Part shown: positions 36,321 through 49,548 of the stretch, in pieces
How the letters are laid out: each line of letters opens with the position of its first letter
Position numbering within the stretch: the stretch's first letter is position 1
Source of the DNA: Heterobilharzia americana
Taxonomy: Eukaryota; Platyhelminthes; Trematoda; Strigeidida; Schistosomatidae
Direction of reading: 5' to 3'
Assembly: GCA_944470555.2 (NCBI GenBank)
Contig: OX104130.1
Location: 62,129,160-62,193,159 of the forward strand
DNA: 64,000 bases
Notes under the pieces: generated by a model
What the model was told of the DNA's origin: nothing
Databases searched by the model: none
What the model saw: only the letters and a program-made list of their open reading frames with translations
Position numbers and translations under genes: made by a program

Positions 36321-38402
36321 CAAAACTATATGTTGCCAAACCTGTTTTGCAAGAATACGCAAACTACATACGATGAGTAAACCATAGTTTACATGCATTG
36401 ACAGGTAACTAGAAGGATTCAGTTAGCATACGTCTCATTAGTGTATACAAAGGTAATATAAGTGAAGAAGAAGAAGAAGTAGAAGAAGCCAGAAAGGCTC
36501 TTTGAAAGCAAAGAACTAGTTCCAGTGTCTTGTCATTATCAGAAGTTTGAATACACAGATTCTGGTAGTCCACTGCTTCTTCAACGGGGTTTAACACCAA
36601 AATTTCCACATATAAAGGAAAAAGTATACCCTTAAGTGATTATCATAAAGATTTAAGGGTTGTAACTAATAGCGATAGTACATAATGGAGCAAATAGGAG
36701 CGATGATAGTAAAGGGTAGTTATCTAGGCTGCTTTCAAAGATGATAGTGCGGACTGAATTGGGAGGCTAACTAAACTGTTCACTACAGAATGTCTTCAAT
36801 GGTTGAAACATTTCGTGAAAATTCCTCCTCATCGGCTTTCATTCTGTAGTATTCTAGTTCCCCCTAGCCTTAGAACATGAAGCGTTGTCCGCTGATGGTA
36901 TGATTATGCAAAATAAGATTTAATTGTCTTTGAACGACAGAATGTGATGACGCATTGCAGCTTTCAGAATCTAGTCCAAGAGTTAATATGATTTAGTAAT
37001 TTGAGACAGGGCTTTGCATCTAAATTAGAGGTGACCACTTTGTTGTGGCGACCCGTACCGGGATATAGGTCACAGGTGATTTTCTAACCACTTGGTGTTC
37101 TGAAAGCAAAATGGTGTGGTAAATGTAAAGAACGATTAGTTTTCGATCTTTTGTTGAAGTATGAACTATTTCTGTTGATAGACATGCGTTACTGTGAGAA
37201 TAATGAGGTAGACTTCTGATTATTTTGACGAATTAGACGTAATCCCTCCGTTTTGTGGATACGTCACTTAACAAGAAATACTGAGTAAGTTAATTGGACA
37301 GCTGGTTGGTGCTACCAAAGATATTTTGTCAAGATTTACTTGCTGTTAAACACTAGAAGTCAATTGTTTCAGAGGACAATATATTTTGCTTCTTGTTCAA
37401 CCTTCCTTTTTGGACTCCAGAAACGTCTTATTTCTGGTCATGAAATGAATTTTGATTTGGTAACCTTAAGTGTTATCTGTCGAGGAAATCCTGAAAAGGT
37501 GATAGAAGTTTTGTGGGTGAAAGATCTCAACGAACTTATTGGCATCAAAACTTGGGAGTTAAGGGAAACTGGAGTCATGATGCAGCGATAGTTTCCCTAA
37601 GAACTGCCAATGGTGGCAAATGTGGGATGACAGAGTAACTAGCAATGGTATCTCTGACTTGTCTTCTAATAACAATTGAATAGGTTGTCATGGATCTGGA
37701 TGCAACTCAAGAATGTAAAACTTATGCCTGACAGGAGCAGCATGATGAAAGCCGACTGCCAGCTTTCTGCAGAGCAACTTAAGCTTGGAGGCAACCTTGA
37801 TGATGGATATTTATACTCCTGGATGTATTTGTTTGCTTCATTTCCAAATAGTTTGTTAGTATTTCTTGAAGTGTTAACAGGGTGTAGATGTGAAGTATGA
37901 CTAATGTAAGTGGTAAGTGGTCGATTATCTGTCTGTCGAGAGACTTTCAGTATAGGCTTAGGTTTAGAGAAAATGCGATAAATCTTTACTTTATATTTAA
38001 GAACACTTAGGGGAAAATATTTTGATGGGTATGGATAAATATTGTGCACCAGAAACAAATGGCAACTGGTTCCTTGGGGTACGCAGTTCCAAAAGTTGAT
38101 GATTAACTTCATTTATCTCCGTATTTGTTGGCTTATATTTCCTGAACCTCAAAAGACCCAGAGGTGATCTTATAGTTAGTTTAGTAAGCAAACCTGTTGT
38201 GTGAGGGCTACTGATACTACCAAGCTACTTAGATTTCATTTGGTGGAACGTGCACCAAACTCATAGGGCGTTGGTTGACAGTTAAACATCTATTCTCATG
38301 GGTCAGTGGGAAGACCTATAAATCTCTCCACACCTACTGCTATCACCATAAACCGTTCTACTTTCCGCTTTAATAAACAGTAAAGTAAGGATACATGGTA
38401 AA
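36321..38402. other. No recognised gene; several unassigned short open frames
   Basis: Open frames at 37340-37591 (+), 37676-37900 (+) and 37666-38112 (-, 148 codons) overlap each other. I recognise no domain in any of them. The composition is less AT-rich than other gaps, so an unrecognised old repeat or transposon body is possible. An agaagaagaag run lies near 36465. Confidence 0.4.
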
Positions 38403-38588
38403 ATGTATTCAACATTTGTTCAAGCAAAAAAGTCAGTAGGTCTTCAGGAATTTAAGAGGTTAATGAAGTTTATTTCGGTCGATGGAGCTCATTATAAATC
38501 ATGGGGTATATTTCTAACTACATTGTACGTGTTCTTACCGGGGTTTTCCGGGCAAACAGCTGCATTTCATACATATATCCCAAAGTGA
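38403..38588 (+). pseudogene. Possible Mutator-like transposase fragment or orphan exon
   Basis: A 61-codon open frame with FISVDGAHYKSWGIFL near the middle. This resembles the first catalytic block of MULE transposases (V-D-G-x-h/y-K-S/G ... G-x-l-l-t), where the Asp is the first of the DDE triad, and QTAAF may match the following P-L-A-F segment. MULEs are known in schistosomes. The frame ends at cccaaa|gtgagt, a good splice donor, and an acceptor-like tcttcag lies at about 38438-38444. The rest of a transposase is not visible. Evidence is thin: one motif, no second catalytic residue. Confidence 0.28.
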
Positions 38589-39186
38589 GTATTTGCATTT
38601 CCCCCACTCTTTACTATCCTCGGGCTACTGTTCAGTACGCGTGTGGTTGTAGTCTTATAACGATCTTGTAGAGTGTATAAATAAATCTTTTATTATTATT
38701 ACTTGTCTCTTGGGTTCCTAGTGGAACATACGGATTCAGTAGCACGTCGCCATTTCACTCTATTCTCTCCAGTCTCCTTAACCTGGCTCCACCACTGCAC
38801 ACCAGCTCCCATTTCTTTCTCACACGATCTCCTCCATGTCACCATCACCACGGACGCTCAACTCATCGCTTCCCATGCTAGTTCCATTCGACGGCCCACC
38901 CTGGCCCGATGCGTGATGTCCCCAAACCGTTTTCTCAGTCTATATCCAGTTCAGTCCAATCAAATCAAATCCATCTCCACTCTCTTCCTCTGCATATTTG
39001 TTCGACGAAGGGTTGTTGGTTGGTTCCTTGCCAACCAGAGTGAGATCCTTGTTGCATATACTTTCTGGTCATGTATATGATCTTGAGTATCGAGTGAGAG
39101 AGTGTAGGTGGCAGCTGTTGTTGATGTATGTTCGTAGTTTGTTGGAAATGCTTTTCGTAACTTGTCGAGTCTCTCAACCATCACAT

Positions 39187-39201
39187 GGAAGCACTGACTT
39201 A
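39187..39201. repeat. Target-site duplication of nested copy H, left
   Basis: ggaagcactgactta; matches 39565-39579 with one mismatch. Copy A has the undivided target (ggaagctctgaattacttgac). Confidence 0.85.
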
Positions 39202-39564
39202 TTATTATTATTAGTCCCTTGGGTTCCGAATGGAACATAGGGCTTCAGTAGCACGTCTCCACTTCACTCTGTTCTCTGAGATCTTTTGAACCTGGTTCCA
39301 CGACAGCCCACAAGCCCTCATTTCCTCCTCGCACGACCTCCTCCATGTCACCCTCGGACGTCCAACTCGTCGCTTCCCATGGGGATTCCACTCGAGTGAC
39401 TGGCTTGACGCGTGATGTCCCCACTCGGCCTTCTCAGTGCATGGCCAATCCATCTCCACTTCCTCCTGCATATTTGTTGCGTGATAGGTTCTTGGTTGGT
39501 TCGTCGCCAGGCCAGAGTTCCTTGTTGCTTATTCTTTCTGGCCATCTGATCTTCAGTAGCGAGC
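39202..39564 (-). mobile_element. RTE 3'-end fragment, copy H, nested in copy C
   Basis: About 360 bases of the RTE C-terminal domain ([48 protein letters not shown]) with a (TAA)n tail at the 39202 end. It is bounded by 15-bp duplications of copy C sequence. Its own C-terminal sequence is of the copy B type, not the copy A/C type, so a B-like lineage was active after C inserted. Confidence 0.9.
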
Positions 39565-39579
39565 GGAAGCATTGACTTA
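39565..39579. repeat. Target-site duplication of nested copy H, right
   Basis: ggaagcattgactta, continuing directly into copy C sequence (cttgactggaattag). Confidence 0.85.
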
Positions 39580-40020
39580 CTTGACTGGAATTAGTATTGA
39601 TAAGCCGGAACTTGTTAACGCTTTATGCTGAGTGCAGTGCAGTACAGAGCAATATATGTGCACACTGATTTCAAGTTAATGAAGGAAGGCCTGTCTTGCT
39701 CTTCCGATACTGGCTTTGACATCGCCATCTGTGTTTGTGATGCCTGTAGTTGAAACGATGCTGTATTGCCTGGGCAGTTGAAAGAGACAACTTCCTTTAG
39801 ATTGCTCCAGTTGATGTTGATTGGTGCTTGTTGTTGGTTGGGTATCTTCATCATATCTGTCTTCTCTACATTCACTTGAAGCACCATCTTCGCTGCCTCA
39901 CCTCTTCTGTCAACATGTTGGTTTTCGTCTGTAGATCTTCGAGTCTTTGCCACAAGACATTAGACATAAATCATCATCATTGGCGAAATCCAAATCTGCT
40001 TCTGGTGTCTTTTCATCGGT

Positions 40021-40370
<350 letters not shown>

Positions 40371-40506
40371 TATGCCCTCTTCTCACAGCTCCTCACACTT
40401 TGTTGCATGATCCAGTCCACTTCCGTTCAGTTGACCACAATCACGAAGATGATCGGTGTTAGTAGGTGGCAACGTTGTCCTACTACTTCCTGTCTTCACT
40501 TCAAAG

Positions 40507-40553
40507 GCATCACTGAGCTGAGCTGAGCTGAGCTGAGCTGAGCTGAGCTGAGC
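40507..40553. repeat. (AGCTG)n tract inside RTE copy C
   Basis: About eight pentamer units, against about five in copy A and one in copies B, D and F. Confidence 0.88.
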
Positions 40554-40642
40554 TTTCCATTATGCTGAGAATCACTAGACATGTGGCATCATATTGCATA
40601 GCATAGCATATAGCTAATGAATGAGGTTGATAAAGGTCTGTG

Positions 40643-40969
40643 TCACTGAAAGCACAGTGTTGGAGCAGCTGCCTGCCAAATCACATCTCGGTTGACGTTA
40701 TCGAAGGCGTTATCGAAGTCGATGAAGTTGAGGAGAGGTAAAGAGTTGACTACCATTCTATGCTGTGTTCTGTGATTAGGTGTAGTGCAGAGTAGCATTG
40801 CAATTTGATTTCCATATGATTTGTTTTTCCTGAAGTAAAATACCCAGCCTGTTCCGGTCGTAATTTTGAATGCAGAGCGTTTTTCAGTCTCTCCAGGATG
40901 ATGTGGCCTAATATTTTGCTTGGTGTGAATAGGGATGGAGCATGATTTTGCACCAGTTCTTGCAAACAC
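40643..40969 (-). pseudogene. RTE copy C reverse transcriptase fragment
   Basis: A 108-codon frame collinear with copy A 17092-17418, including motif A as NFIDFDNAFDNVNRDV (Lys of FDKAF is Asn). The preceding fingers region is out of frame in the same way as in copy A (FARTGAKSCSIPIH), showing that the frameshift is inherited and not acquired separately. Motifs B and C are disrupted downstream by the AGCTG and CCAG tracts. Confidence 0.8.
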
Positions 40970-42145
40970 TTAGGTGGTCATTCTTTGGGAGTTTGACAAG
41001 GTGGTCCTTCTTCCAATCAGTGAACATGTACCTCTCCTTCCTTCCTCCCTTCCTTCCAAATCTTCTGCAGTAGTGGAGTGATGATGTCCACCACTGATGT
41101 TTCTGCGACCTTTTTCAGTGGTTCTGGTGGAATTCCATCTGGTCCTGCTGCTTTCCTCGATTCCAGTAACTTGATGGCTTTCAGGACTTGACTCCTGCTT
41201 TTGTTGGAGGGTTTGTGTTCACTGGTAATTCTGTGACTGGGTGTGCTGCTGGTGGTATTTCTGGACGAGTTGTAGGTGGTTTTGGTGGTGGTGGTGGTGG
41301 TGATGGTGGTCGATTCAAGAGATATTTGAAGTGGTCAGTCTACCGTTTACTTTGTTTCTCCCCTTTGGTGTTGACTAAGTTTCCTTCACCATCTTTCATT
41401 GGTTTCATCTGTGTTGATCTCTTGACTGTGAGTAATCCGGTTATTTGATTGATATGGTGATGTCAGGCCTCTGTCTCCCTTACCAGCAGCCTGTTCTGAT
41501 TCAGATGTGAGTGTGTCGGAGAAGTGTCTTCTGTCTTTGAGTGCACTCTTCTTCACTTCTTTGTCCAGTGTAGTGTTTTATACATTGTACTCACTTCCTC
41601 TTCTCGTTGTTCATTCCTGCACTGCACTGCACTGCATTGCACTGGTTCATCTTCCGATTCACTATCTCCCTCTCCCTCTCCCTCTCCCTCCTGTATCAGC
41701 TTCCATGTGTCCGTCGAGATCCATTCCTTGTCTTGTCTTGTCTTGTCTTGTCCTCTTCCTTCCTAACACCATTATGCAGGTTTCCTACACGCCTCTTCCA
41801 AACAGTTCCAGTGTTCTTACACGCAGGTTTCCTCAAGTATACTGCCTAATGTCTCACATTTTGTCCTGATAACTGAATGACTGATTGACTGACTGACTGA
41901 CTGATGTGAAGGTGTCCTTTGAAATTTCGTCCCTCAGTTCAGTTTCTCTTCTGGGTGTTCAACCTGAACTCTGGTCTATCATCACCAACTTCTGTGGAGG
42001 CTTTCAACTTGATTTGGGAGTCAGGTTTCTTGCACTCGATGGTGAACGAGTGAGTGAGTGAGTGAGTGAGTGGTGTGAACCTACATCCGCCCACCTTCTT
42101 CATCTGATCTGATCTTGTATCCAGTAGGCTGTGTCTCCACTTTGT

Positions 42146-43000
<855 letters not shown>

Positions 43001-43486
43001 TGAGATTTTGATGTGGCCAACTGTGTTGTGGTCATGTGGATTACTGATTGCATTTGTCAGTAGAATTCCCCCTTCTTCTCTTCATCTGCATTATTTGTAG
43101 GTGCATAGCTTAGCGTATCATTGAGTGATTGTGGGTCTCCTTCCTCTTCACTTGAATCCATCTTGCTTTCATGATGCTGTTGTTGGAGGAGGAGATTGGT
43201 TTCCACTGCATGAGAGCCTTTGATGTTCTTGGAGACATGATGATAGCCACTTCACAAGTCAGTGTGCTCTATCGTGGTAGTTGTCTGGGTGACGATATCG
43301 GAGTAGATTATTGACTGTGTAGTTGACAGTTTGGAGAGTCGACTTGCATTGCATCTGCAGATTCCTCTCAGATTCCTATCACTTTTATGATATATATTTT
43401 CTCATTTGTTTTGGAATTTGTGCATCCTTGGTATGTTGAAACATGGTGTGGATATTCCATGTCGCTATGTTTATTTTTGCATTCGT

Positions 43487-43487
<1 letters not shown>

Positions 43488-43534
<47 letters not shown>
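43488..43534. repeat. (GA)n tract at start of RTE copy C endonuclease
   Basis: About 47 bases of GA, against about 20 in copies A and E. Confidence 0.93.
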
Positions 43535-43538
<4 letters not shown>

Positions 43539-43668
43539 GACACATCGGTGAATTTGTTTCGTGAAGGCTTTTACCATCGGGCATCACTGTGTCTCACCGA
43601 TTCTAGTATGGAATATATTTATTTTTATTTTTTGTATTTTCTTTATATTTTGAAGTTTCTTTAGCGTT

Positions 43669-45437
43669 TAAGATGACTTGCTGAAATTACGGGATAGGAA
43701 CTTGTGCGTATGAAGCAAATGGCAGCAGCACTCAGGAATATATGTGTTTGAGAAAAACTAGTATTTGCAGTCATATCTATCAAAGACTTGACACCAATGG
43801 CTTTAAAAGACTACCACCACGTTTATGTTCTCATACCGGTGCTGAGATCTCGTATTATGGTGACTGCATATCATCTCCCAGAACATGAGTTTACATTGTT
43901 GATCGCTGTACTGTAAGATACTCAGCTGTTTGTATATGACTTAACTTAGTGTTAGAAGAGCACATAAGACAATGGAACATAGAGGGAGGTGACTGCGAAT
44001 TGCTTCCTGTTCTGTTACACTACTGTTGATGTCGTGATGTCATTCATAAGGCCCTTGGAAGATTGCATTAAATCCTCCACATCTGGTAGGCATTCCCGGT
44101 GAGTTAGGCAGTGGATCACAAAGCATCTGTGTCAAAGTCCTTTGGGGACAACCAAATGATACAGTAGGGGTAGAAAAATAGGACTGATATTTTACTTGCA
44201 CACACTTCTCCTTAGAGGTGCTGTATGCAGAATTCATAACCACAACTTCTGGATACTTTTGTATTGCGTTATCACTTGATTAGTTACAAAACGAAAATCT
44301 CCTACTCATCTTTCATCATTTACAATACACGAGACCAATTCTGTTCCTGGAATTTCAGCAACTAGTGAGTCAATGTCACGGAAACTTAAACAGGCTACAA
44401 ATGAAACATTTCACACTATTTGAGTACATCAGTTCCTGGTAGTTCGGACAGTCATCGTATGTTAAAAGCCTTTCAAAATTAGTGTCTAACATATTCATAC
44501 TTTGAGCTGGTGGTGCATTCCGTTCGATTAGTAGTAGAATGCTCGTATGCTGCTCATCCCTGATTCTCCGAGTTCATGCATACACAGATATCAGAAGTCG
44601 TTCCATCAACCCGTGTTTGTGAATAGTGCTAAACTTCGAGCAACTTCACATCGACCAAAATTCAGTTTACTCCGGAAATTAAAGGGGCACTCGAGAAATT
44701 AGATCTGTAATGTAAATGTAATACTTATTATAACAGTACTTAATGTAATCCTCACTGTTTGTTGCTTTTTGAATTCCTCTATCGATCAACATGAAAACAG
44801 AAAACAATATACTGGTTGGTACCCATAAGGTGGATCTACGTTATCATTTTCGTCTCTGTTTATGCGAAAGCCGCTAGTCTCGTACAAACAATTGGTTTAC
44901 TTTAACGTTAAATGGTAAGTTAATTAGTTAAACAACTCACTTACCTCGCTTGATGCCCGCTTTACACTCCTACCACATTCGCAAACTTTGATACCTCACA
45001 AGTTGACTAAATTCCTCTATCACGTCTACGGACACAATATTACACCTGGAGAACATCGTAATGCTACTTTCCCATCGTTAAATGTTATACAAAAACGTTC
45101 AAACGACACAAGAACAAAAATAAGCGGCTGACAGAACTTTAAAGTAACGCCTTTGGTTTTTTGAAGGTAACTTCGCACTGACCAATCAAAATAACGAAAA
45201 TAAAACAATTAATCTCACCCGTACGAAGTCATAATTAAGTCCTACAACAGGCACTGAGACTTCTTTTCTTATCAGTTTGTCATCATTTCCCAACTTTTAT
45301 TTTTCGGTCTTCAAATTGTCGTCATAGCTTATTATATGATGCAATTTTCTATGTCTATGCTCAACTGAGTTTTTGTCAAATACATAAAACGATAGGCATG
45401 AATAGCACTTAAAAATATCAGTGTTATCGTTTAAAAA

Positions 45438-45438
<1 letters not shown>
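43669..45438. other. No recognisable feature
   Basis: About 1.8 kb of AT-rich sequence. The 67-codon minus frame at 44040-44243 shows no recognisable domain. Confidence 0.45.

Positions 45439-45485
<47 letters not shown>
45439..45485. repeat. (TA)n microsatellite
   Basis: About 47 bases of uninterrupted TA. Confidence 0.95.
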
Positions 45486-45487
<2 letters not shown>

Positions 45488-45589
45488 TGGTCTCTTGAGG
45501 GTAACCAAGCACCGACCAAATCCTATTGGTCACTTCCTAATGGACCTACCTAGGGACTAAGAGCAACAGAACGTTAGAGGAGATCAGTA

Positions 45590-45660
45590 GGCGGGCCTAA
45601 ACCTAGTTCTGGTGCTTATCGGCACTTGTCAGAAAGATATATCTGCAACATAGAAGGAGC
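45590..45660 (-). repeat. HHR-bearing SINE fragment, second sequence family
   Basis: Only the ribozyme region is clear: minus-strand CTGACAAGTGC...GCAC with CAGA in place of GAAA. The head beyond 45590-45660 is too decayed to delimit. Dead. Confidence 0.5.
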
Positions 45661-46727
45661 TAATATCAGGACAACCAAAATATATTGTATCAAGGGATTT
45701 ATGAAAGATTCTGGTATGGTCGCATGGGTCGGTCGATTCATTTCTTTCAATCCACTGCAGGTAATTCCAGGCTCTAGTTGACTGATTTTGTACATAATAT
45801 TCACTAAAATAGTATTTATGGAGCTAATATTTTCACATCTAGCACGGTTTAAATGTAACAAAACACCTCTCATAGATCTGATTACTACCTACCACTAGTA
45901 TTTACCATCATATAAATTTTTCGCATAATTCTTTCACATACACAAAAATAAAACCACGCTGAACAGAGATCAAACTGATCGGTTCCAATTGAAATGGATT
46001 GAAATTTAAATTGTACATCATTTATTTAAACTTCGTATTTTTGTGTGGTCCTAGGAATAAACTTGTCTTAAGGTTCAGCTGTCAGTATGTTGTAGTGTAC
46101 CTTGTTAACGAATTTTGCTTTTATAATAGTGGTAGCTTGTGCAAAACGTGTGTCTCACTTTAAAGTGGAAATTCGTTCATTAGCAAGAAAATCTGAAATA
46201 AAGATGAACAACAGGGAGTGTATACCGATAACTTGTTCAGCACAAAAAGCAATACATTTAGAAGTAATAAAAAACATAATAAATAGTTGTAAATAAGGCA
46301 TAGAAGTGGATGAAAAATAATCTATCAAGTGAAGCTGGAAACAAACTTGATAGGGATGCAACAAACTGAGCAAATGAGTAGTGGGTAATAAATACTTGAA
46401 TTAACAAGTTAAATACTGAGCATTGTAAAACGTCACTGAACAGTCGGTACTGCCGTTAATTCCCATAGTAAAAAACATGATGGCTGACACATTCATATCT
46501 ACTCGCGTATGCACACGGACAAACCCACGTGAAAAGGTAGGGACTGACCAGTTGAAGCGATGATCGTTATTATGTGGAAAGTATTATCTGATAAATATGC
46601 GTAGATTTCATGAATGAGTACTAACTACAGCCTTTTATCGTCATCTATACATGTTTCATACTTTGCATTATACATCGAGAAACACAGAACATGAAACTAA
46701 AGGAAACGACTGGATTAATGTATAGAT
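45661..46727. other. No recognisable feature
   Basis: AT-rich. No credible coding signal. Confidence 0.5.
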
Positions 46728-46920
46728 ACTAATGATAGATAGTGGTTGACGGAAGAATCCAGGACATGCATTTTGTCCTATTTGGGACTCATCATTTGGA
46801 AGCACCTGTCTTCCAGTGAGTGGTGATATTTCCACTAAGACGAGAAGCCAGGATAGAAGGTCTTAAGCACCAGGACCTTGTCCTCTAGGGGTCAAGGCTA
46901 TGATAGCCACTTCTTGCATG
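46728..46920 (-). repeat. HHR-bearing SINE (Sm-alpha type)
   Basis: Minus-strand copy with perfect stem II (gtcc/ggac) and the GTC site. C3 is A (ATGATGA) and GAAA is AAAA, so it should not cleave. Confidence 0.68.
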
Positions 46921-47559
46921 ATAGCTGTGGAGCAGTTCCTCTGTTATAGATTGCGAGTCTTCATCGTTGATTAGGATAGCTTTCCATAATAAGAGTGATT
47001 GAATTCCTACTTCCTGAGTTATTCATTCATCAAGTGGTCTTTAGACGGACGAGAACGCTCACCTGCATTCTGGAATAACTAACAAATGGGTGGATTTGTG
47101 GCGATACATTGATTCCGAGGAAGTTTTCATCACACACAGATACTTCATAATCCCAAAATAGGACAAAACGGTTATCTAGTGCCCCGAGGTTGAGATAACA
47201 AACCCAGTACCTTATTGATAGTAAATATTTGTCAGTTAAATAAATTTGCCCTCTGAAATCCAATGATAATTGGATCCCATGCAGTGGGTAATTTATGGAC
47301 ATTGAAAATTTTCTATGCTACATTGGAATAAGTTGTCGATTATAACTATTTAAAATTCTAATTACTGTAGTGTTTTCCAATAACAAATTGTTTCTGTACT
47401 TCTTATGCTTCCCATGATATTTATTTCTGACACCAACTCTATGTAATCATACAGACATGAAACTCTGGAAATTCATCATTAACTTTCATCATGCTTCCTG
47501 AGAAATCTTTGATTCGGTCTCTCTTAAAAACTCGTTTTGAAGGTTTGTGTGAATTTATT
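46921..47559. other. No recognisable feature
   Basis: AT-rich spacer between SINEs. Confidence 0.45.
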
Positions 47560-47760
47560 CATTGTTTTCAGGTTGATATCCATCATTGACAGATATCAGT
47601 TGGAGAAACATTGGAAAATGAGGAGCAATGAACAGCTGTTTTGTCCTAGTATGGAACTCTTCAGAAGTGCGCACCCATGACACTGTCTAGCCAGGGATGG
47701 AAAGCAGCACCCTCATGTCCTGCAGCTAGTACATAACCACTGAGTCAGTCATAGGGTTGG
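47560..47760 (-). repeat. HHR-bearing SINE, stem I variant
   Basis: A variant of the Sm-alpha-type repeat whose ribozyme stem I is gcactg/cagtgc rather than atccag/ctggat. The tRNA-like head lies at 47690-47760. The core CTGAAGA is acceptable (N7 is free), but GAAA is AAAA. It overlaps the left arm of inverted repeat 2. Confidence 0.6.
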
Positions 47761-47874
47761 CACCAAACGGTCCACATTTCCTACTTCTGTCAGTTAACGA
47801 TGAAGTGAGACCTCCATCCAATGCCGTCGTTGAGTAAATATCCTCACCTTCTACTTGGTTAGTGCCACCAGTCA
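47634..47874 (+). repeat. Perfect inverted repeat 2, left arm
   Basis: 241 bases identical to the reverse complement of 48621-48861. It includes a SINE head and about 115 bases of non-SINE sequence. The arms are separated by 746 bp. Confidence 0.92.
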
Positions 47875-47964
47875 CGACTTCTCATCAGAACTTTGGGAAT
47901 TACCCCTAGAATCTAGTCACCAATGAGGACTAGATTAATTCTGTTTGGAGGATTGTGGGGATTT

Positions 47965-48105
47965 ATTTATTGATTTCAGGTTGATATTCATCACAGACTA
48001 ACATCAGCTGGAGAATCATTAGAGCAGTGGACAGCTGTTTCATCCGAGTATGGGACTCCTCAGTAGTGTGTACTCATGACGCCTCCAAGGGTTGAACCCG
48101 AGAAG
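47965..48105 (-). repeat. HHR-bearing SINE, stem I variant
   Basis: Minus-strand copy in the spacer of inverted repeat 2, with tail (ttgatattcatcacagac complement), ribozyme and box B (complement of ggttgaacccg). Confidence 0.65.
48024..48070 (-). ncRNA. Hammerhead ribozyme motif, core complete, stem I weak
   Basis: On the minus strand: CTGAGGA (48057-48063), stem II gtcc/ggat, GAAA (48038-48041), stem III ac/gt, GTC site with predicted cleavage 5' of 48029. All core bases are present, but two of six stem I pairs are mismatched, including the innermost. Confidence 0.55.
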
Positions 48106-48620
48106 CCTAAGTATTTGTTTGGATTAAGTGAACCAGGTTTATTATTGGTTTAATCAGAAATGATGGCTACATAGTCGTTTTTCATTGCCTCTTCTTAGTA
48201 CAAATGCTACTTTTAAAGATATTTTAAATGTTAACTGATCTCCAGAAAACAAACTAGTAACCTCACAGTCACATGATCAATTCAGCTGTGTTAGATGCCC
48301 TTCTACTTTTCAGCTATTAATAAAGCAGTTGACCTATGTGAAGATTTTTTCCACTGACCGATCTTCTACCACTGACTTTGACAAGGTTTCCGTTGAAAAT
48401 ATCTAATCAAATGACACAATAATGGAGAAAGAAGCTAACAACATGTGCTTTTAGTCAACACGATTAGTATTAAGGCACTCATATTATAAGCGGTGAATTT
48501 TTTAGTTCAACTTTCAAACAATAATCGAATCCCCACAAACCTCAAAAGTGAAATTACTGTCCTGCGTTCCATAGTGACCTGCTCCGAGATGAGATTTCTT
48601 GAGGTTATAGTAAGAAATCA

Positions 48621-48861
48621 TGACTGGTGGCACTAACCAAGTAGAAGGTGAGGATATTTACTCAACGACGGCATTGGATGGAGGTCTCACTTCATCGTTA
48701 ACTGACAGAAGTAGGAAATGTGGACCGTTTGGTGCCAACCCTATGACTGACTCAGTGGTTATGTACTAGCTGCAGGACATGAGGGTGCTGCTTTCCATCC
48801 CTGGCTAGACAGTGTCATGGGTGCGCACTTCTGAAGAGTTCCATACTAGGACAAAACAGCT
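48621..48861 (-). repeat. Perfect inverted repeat 2, right arm
   Basis: Reverse complement of 47634-47874, no difference seen over 241 bases. Confidence 0.92.
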
Positions 48862-48880
48862 TTCCAGTGCTTCTAGACCT
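48735..48880 (+). repeat. HHR-bearing SINE, stem I variant
   Basis: The inverted partner of the 47560-47760 copy, carrying the same AAAA change in the ribozyme because it lies in the identical arm. After the arm ends, the sequences differ (ctttcc against ctgttc). Confidence 0.62.
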
Positions 48881-49175
48881 TCTAGAAGTGTTTAACAAAA
48901 TAACTAAGCTGTTTGAAAAAAAATTTTATCAGATGTTTCATATATTCATGAAATCCAGCGATATGCATCAAAACAATCTACAATCTTGATAGTGGTTCAA
49001 GTTAGTGGAGTCAATTTTCATTTAGGAAGTGACAAAGGGGTAATTTAAAAACACAGTGGTTCCTTCGTCATTATCATTCTTTTCATGTTAATTAGAAGTC
49101 AGTGTACTTTTGATCATGTATGCTGGTAGATGGTGACAAAATGTATGATTTTCGAATAGAGCCTATATTATTACT

Positions 49176-49548
49176 ATTATTATTATTATTTGTCACTTAG
49201 GTTCCTAATGGAACATAGGGCTTCAGTAGCACGTCTCCATCTCACTCGCTTCTCTCCAGTCTTTTCAACTTGGCTCCACCACTGCCCACAACCTCTCATT
49301 TCTTCCTCATACCATCTCCACCATGTCATTATAGCCTCGAACACCCAACTCGTCGCTTCCCATCTGGGTTCCACTCGAGTGACTGGCCTGGCGCGTGATG
49401 TCCCCAGTCGGCCTTCTCAGTGTATACCAAATCCAATCCATCTCCACTTCCTTCTGCATATTTATTGACCTATAGGTTCTTAGTTGGTTCGTAGGTAGGC
49501 AAGAATTCCTTGTTGCTTATTCTTATTATTCTGGCCATCTGATCTATT
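49176..49548 (-). mobile_element. RTE 3'-end fragment, copy G
   Basis: Minus-strand C-terminal domain (MEPRWEATSWVF out of frame, then EEEMRGCGQWWSQVEKTGEK and EALCSIRN) with an (AAT)n tail at 49176-49190. It shares a perfect 341-bp inverted repeat with the 3' end of copy F. Confidence 0.85.
49200..49540 (+). repeat. Perfect inverted repeat 3, left arm
   Basis: 341 bases identical to the reverse complement of 51173-51513. Differences start at once on both sides: the tail on the left, a four-base indel on the right. Confidence 0.92.

Noticed and set aside
37666..38112. 148-codon minus-strand ORF as a gene
   Set aside because: No recognisable domain, no Kozak or splice support, overlapping plus-strand frames of similar length; cannot be told from chance.
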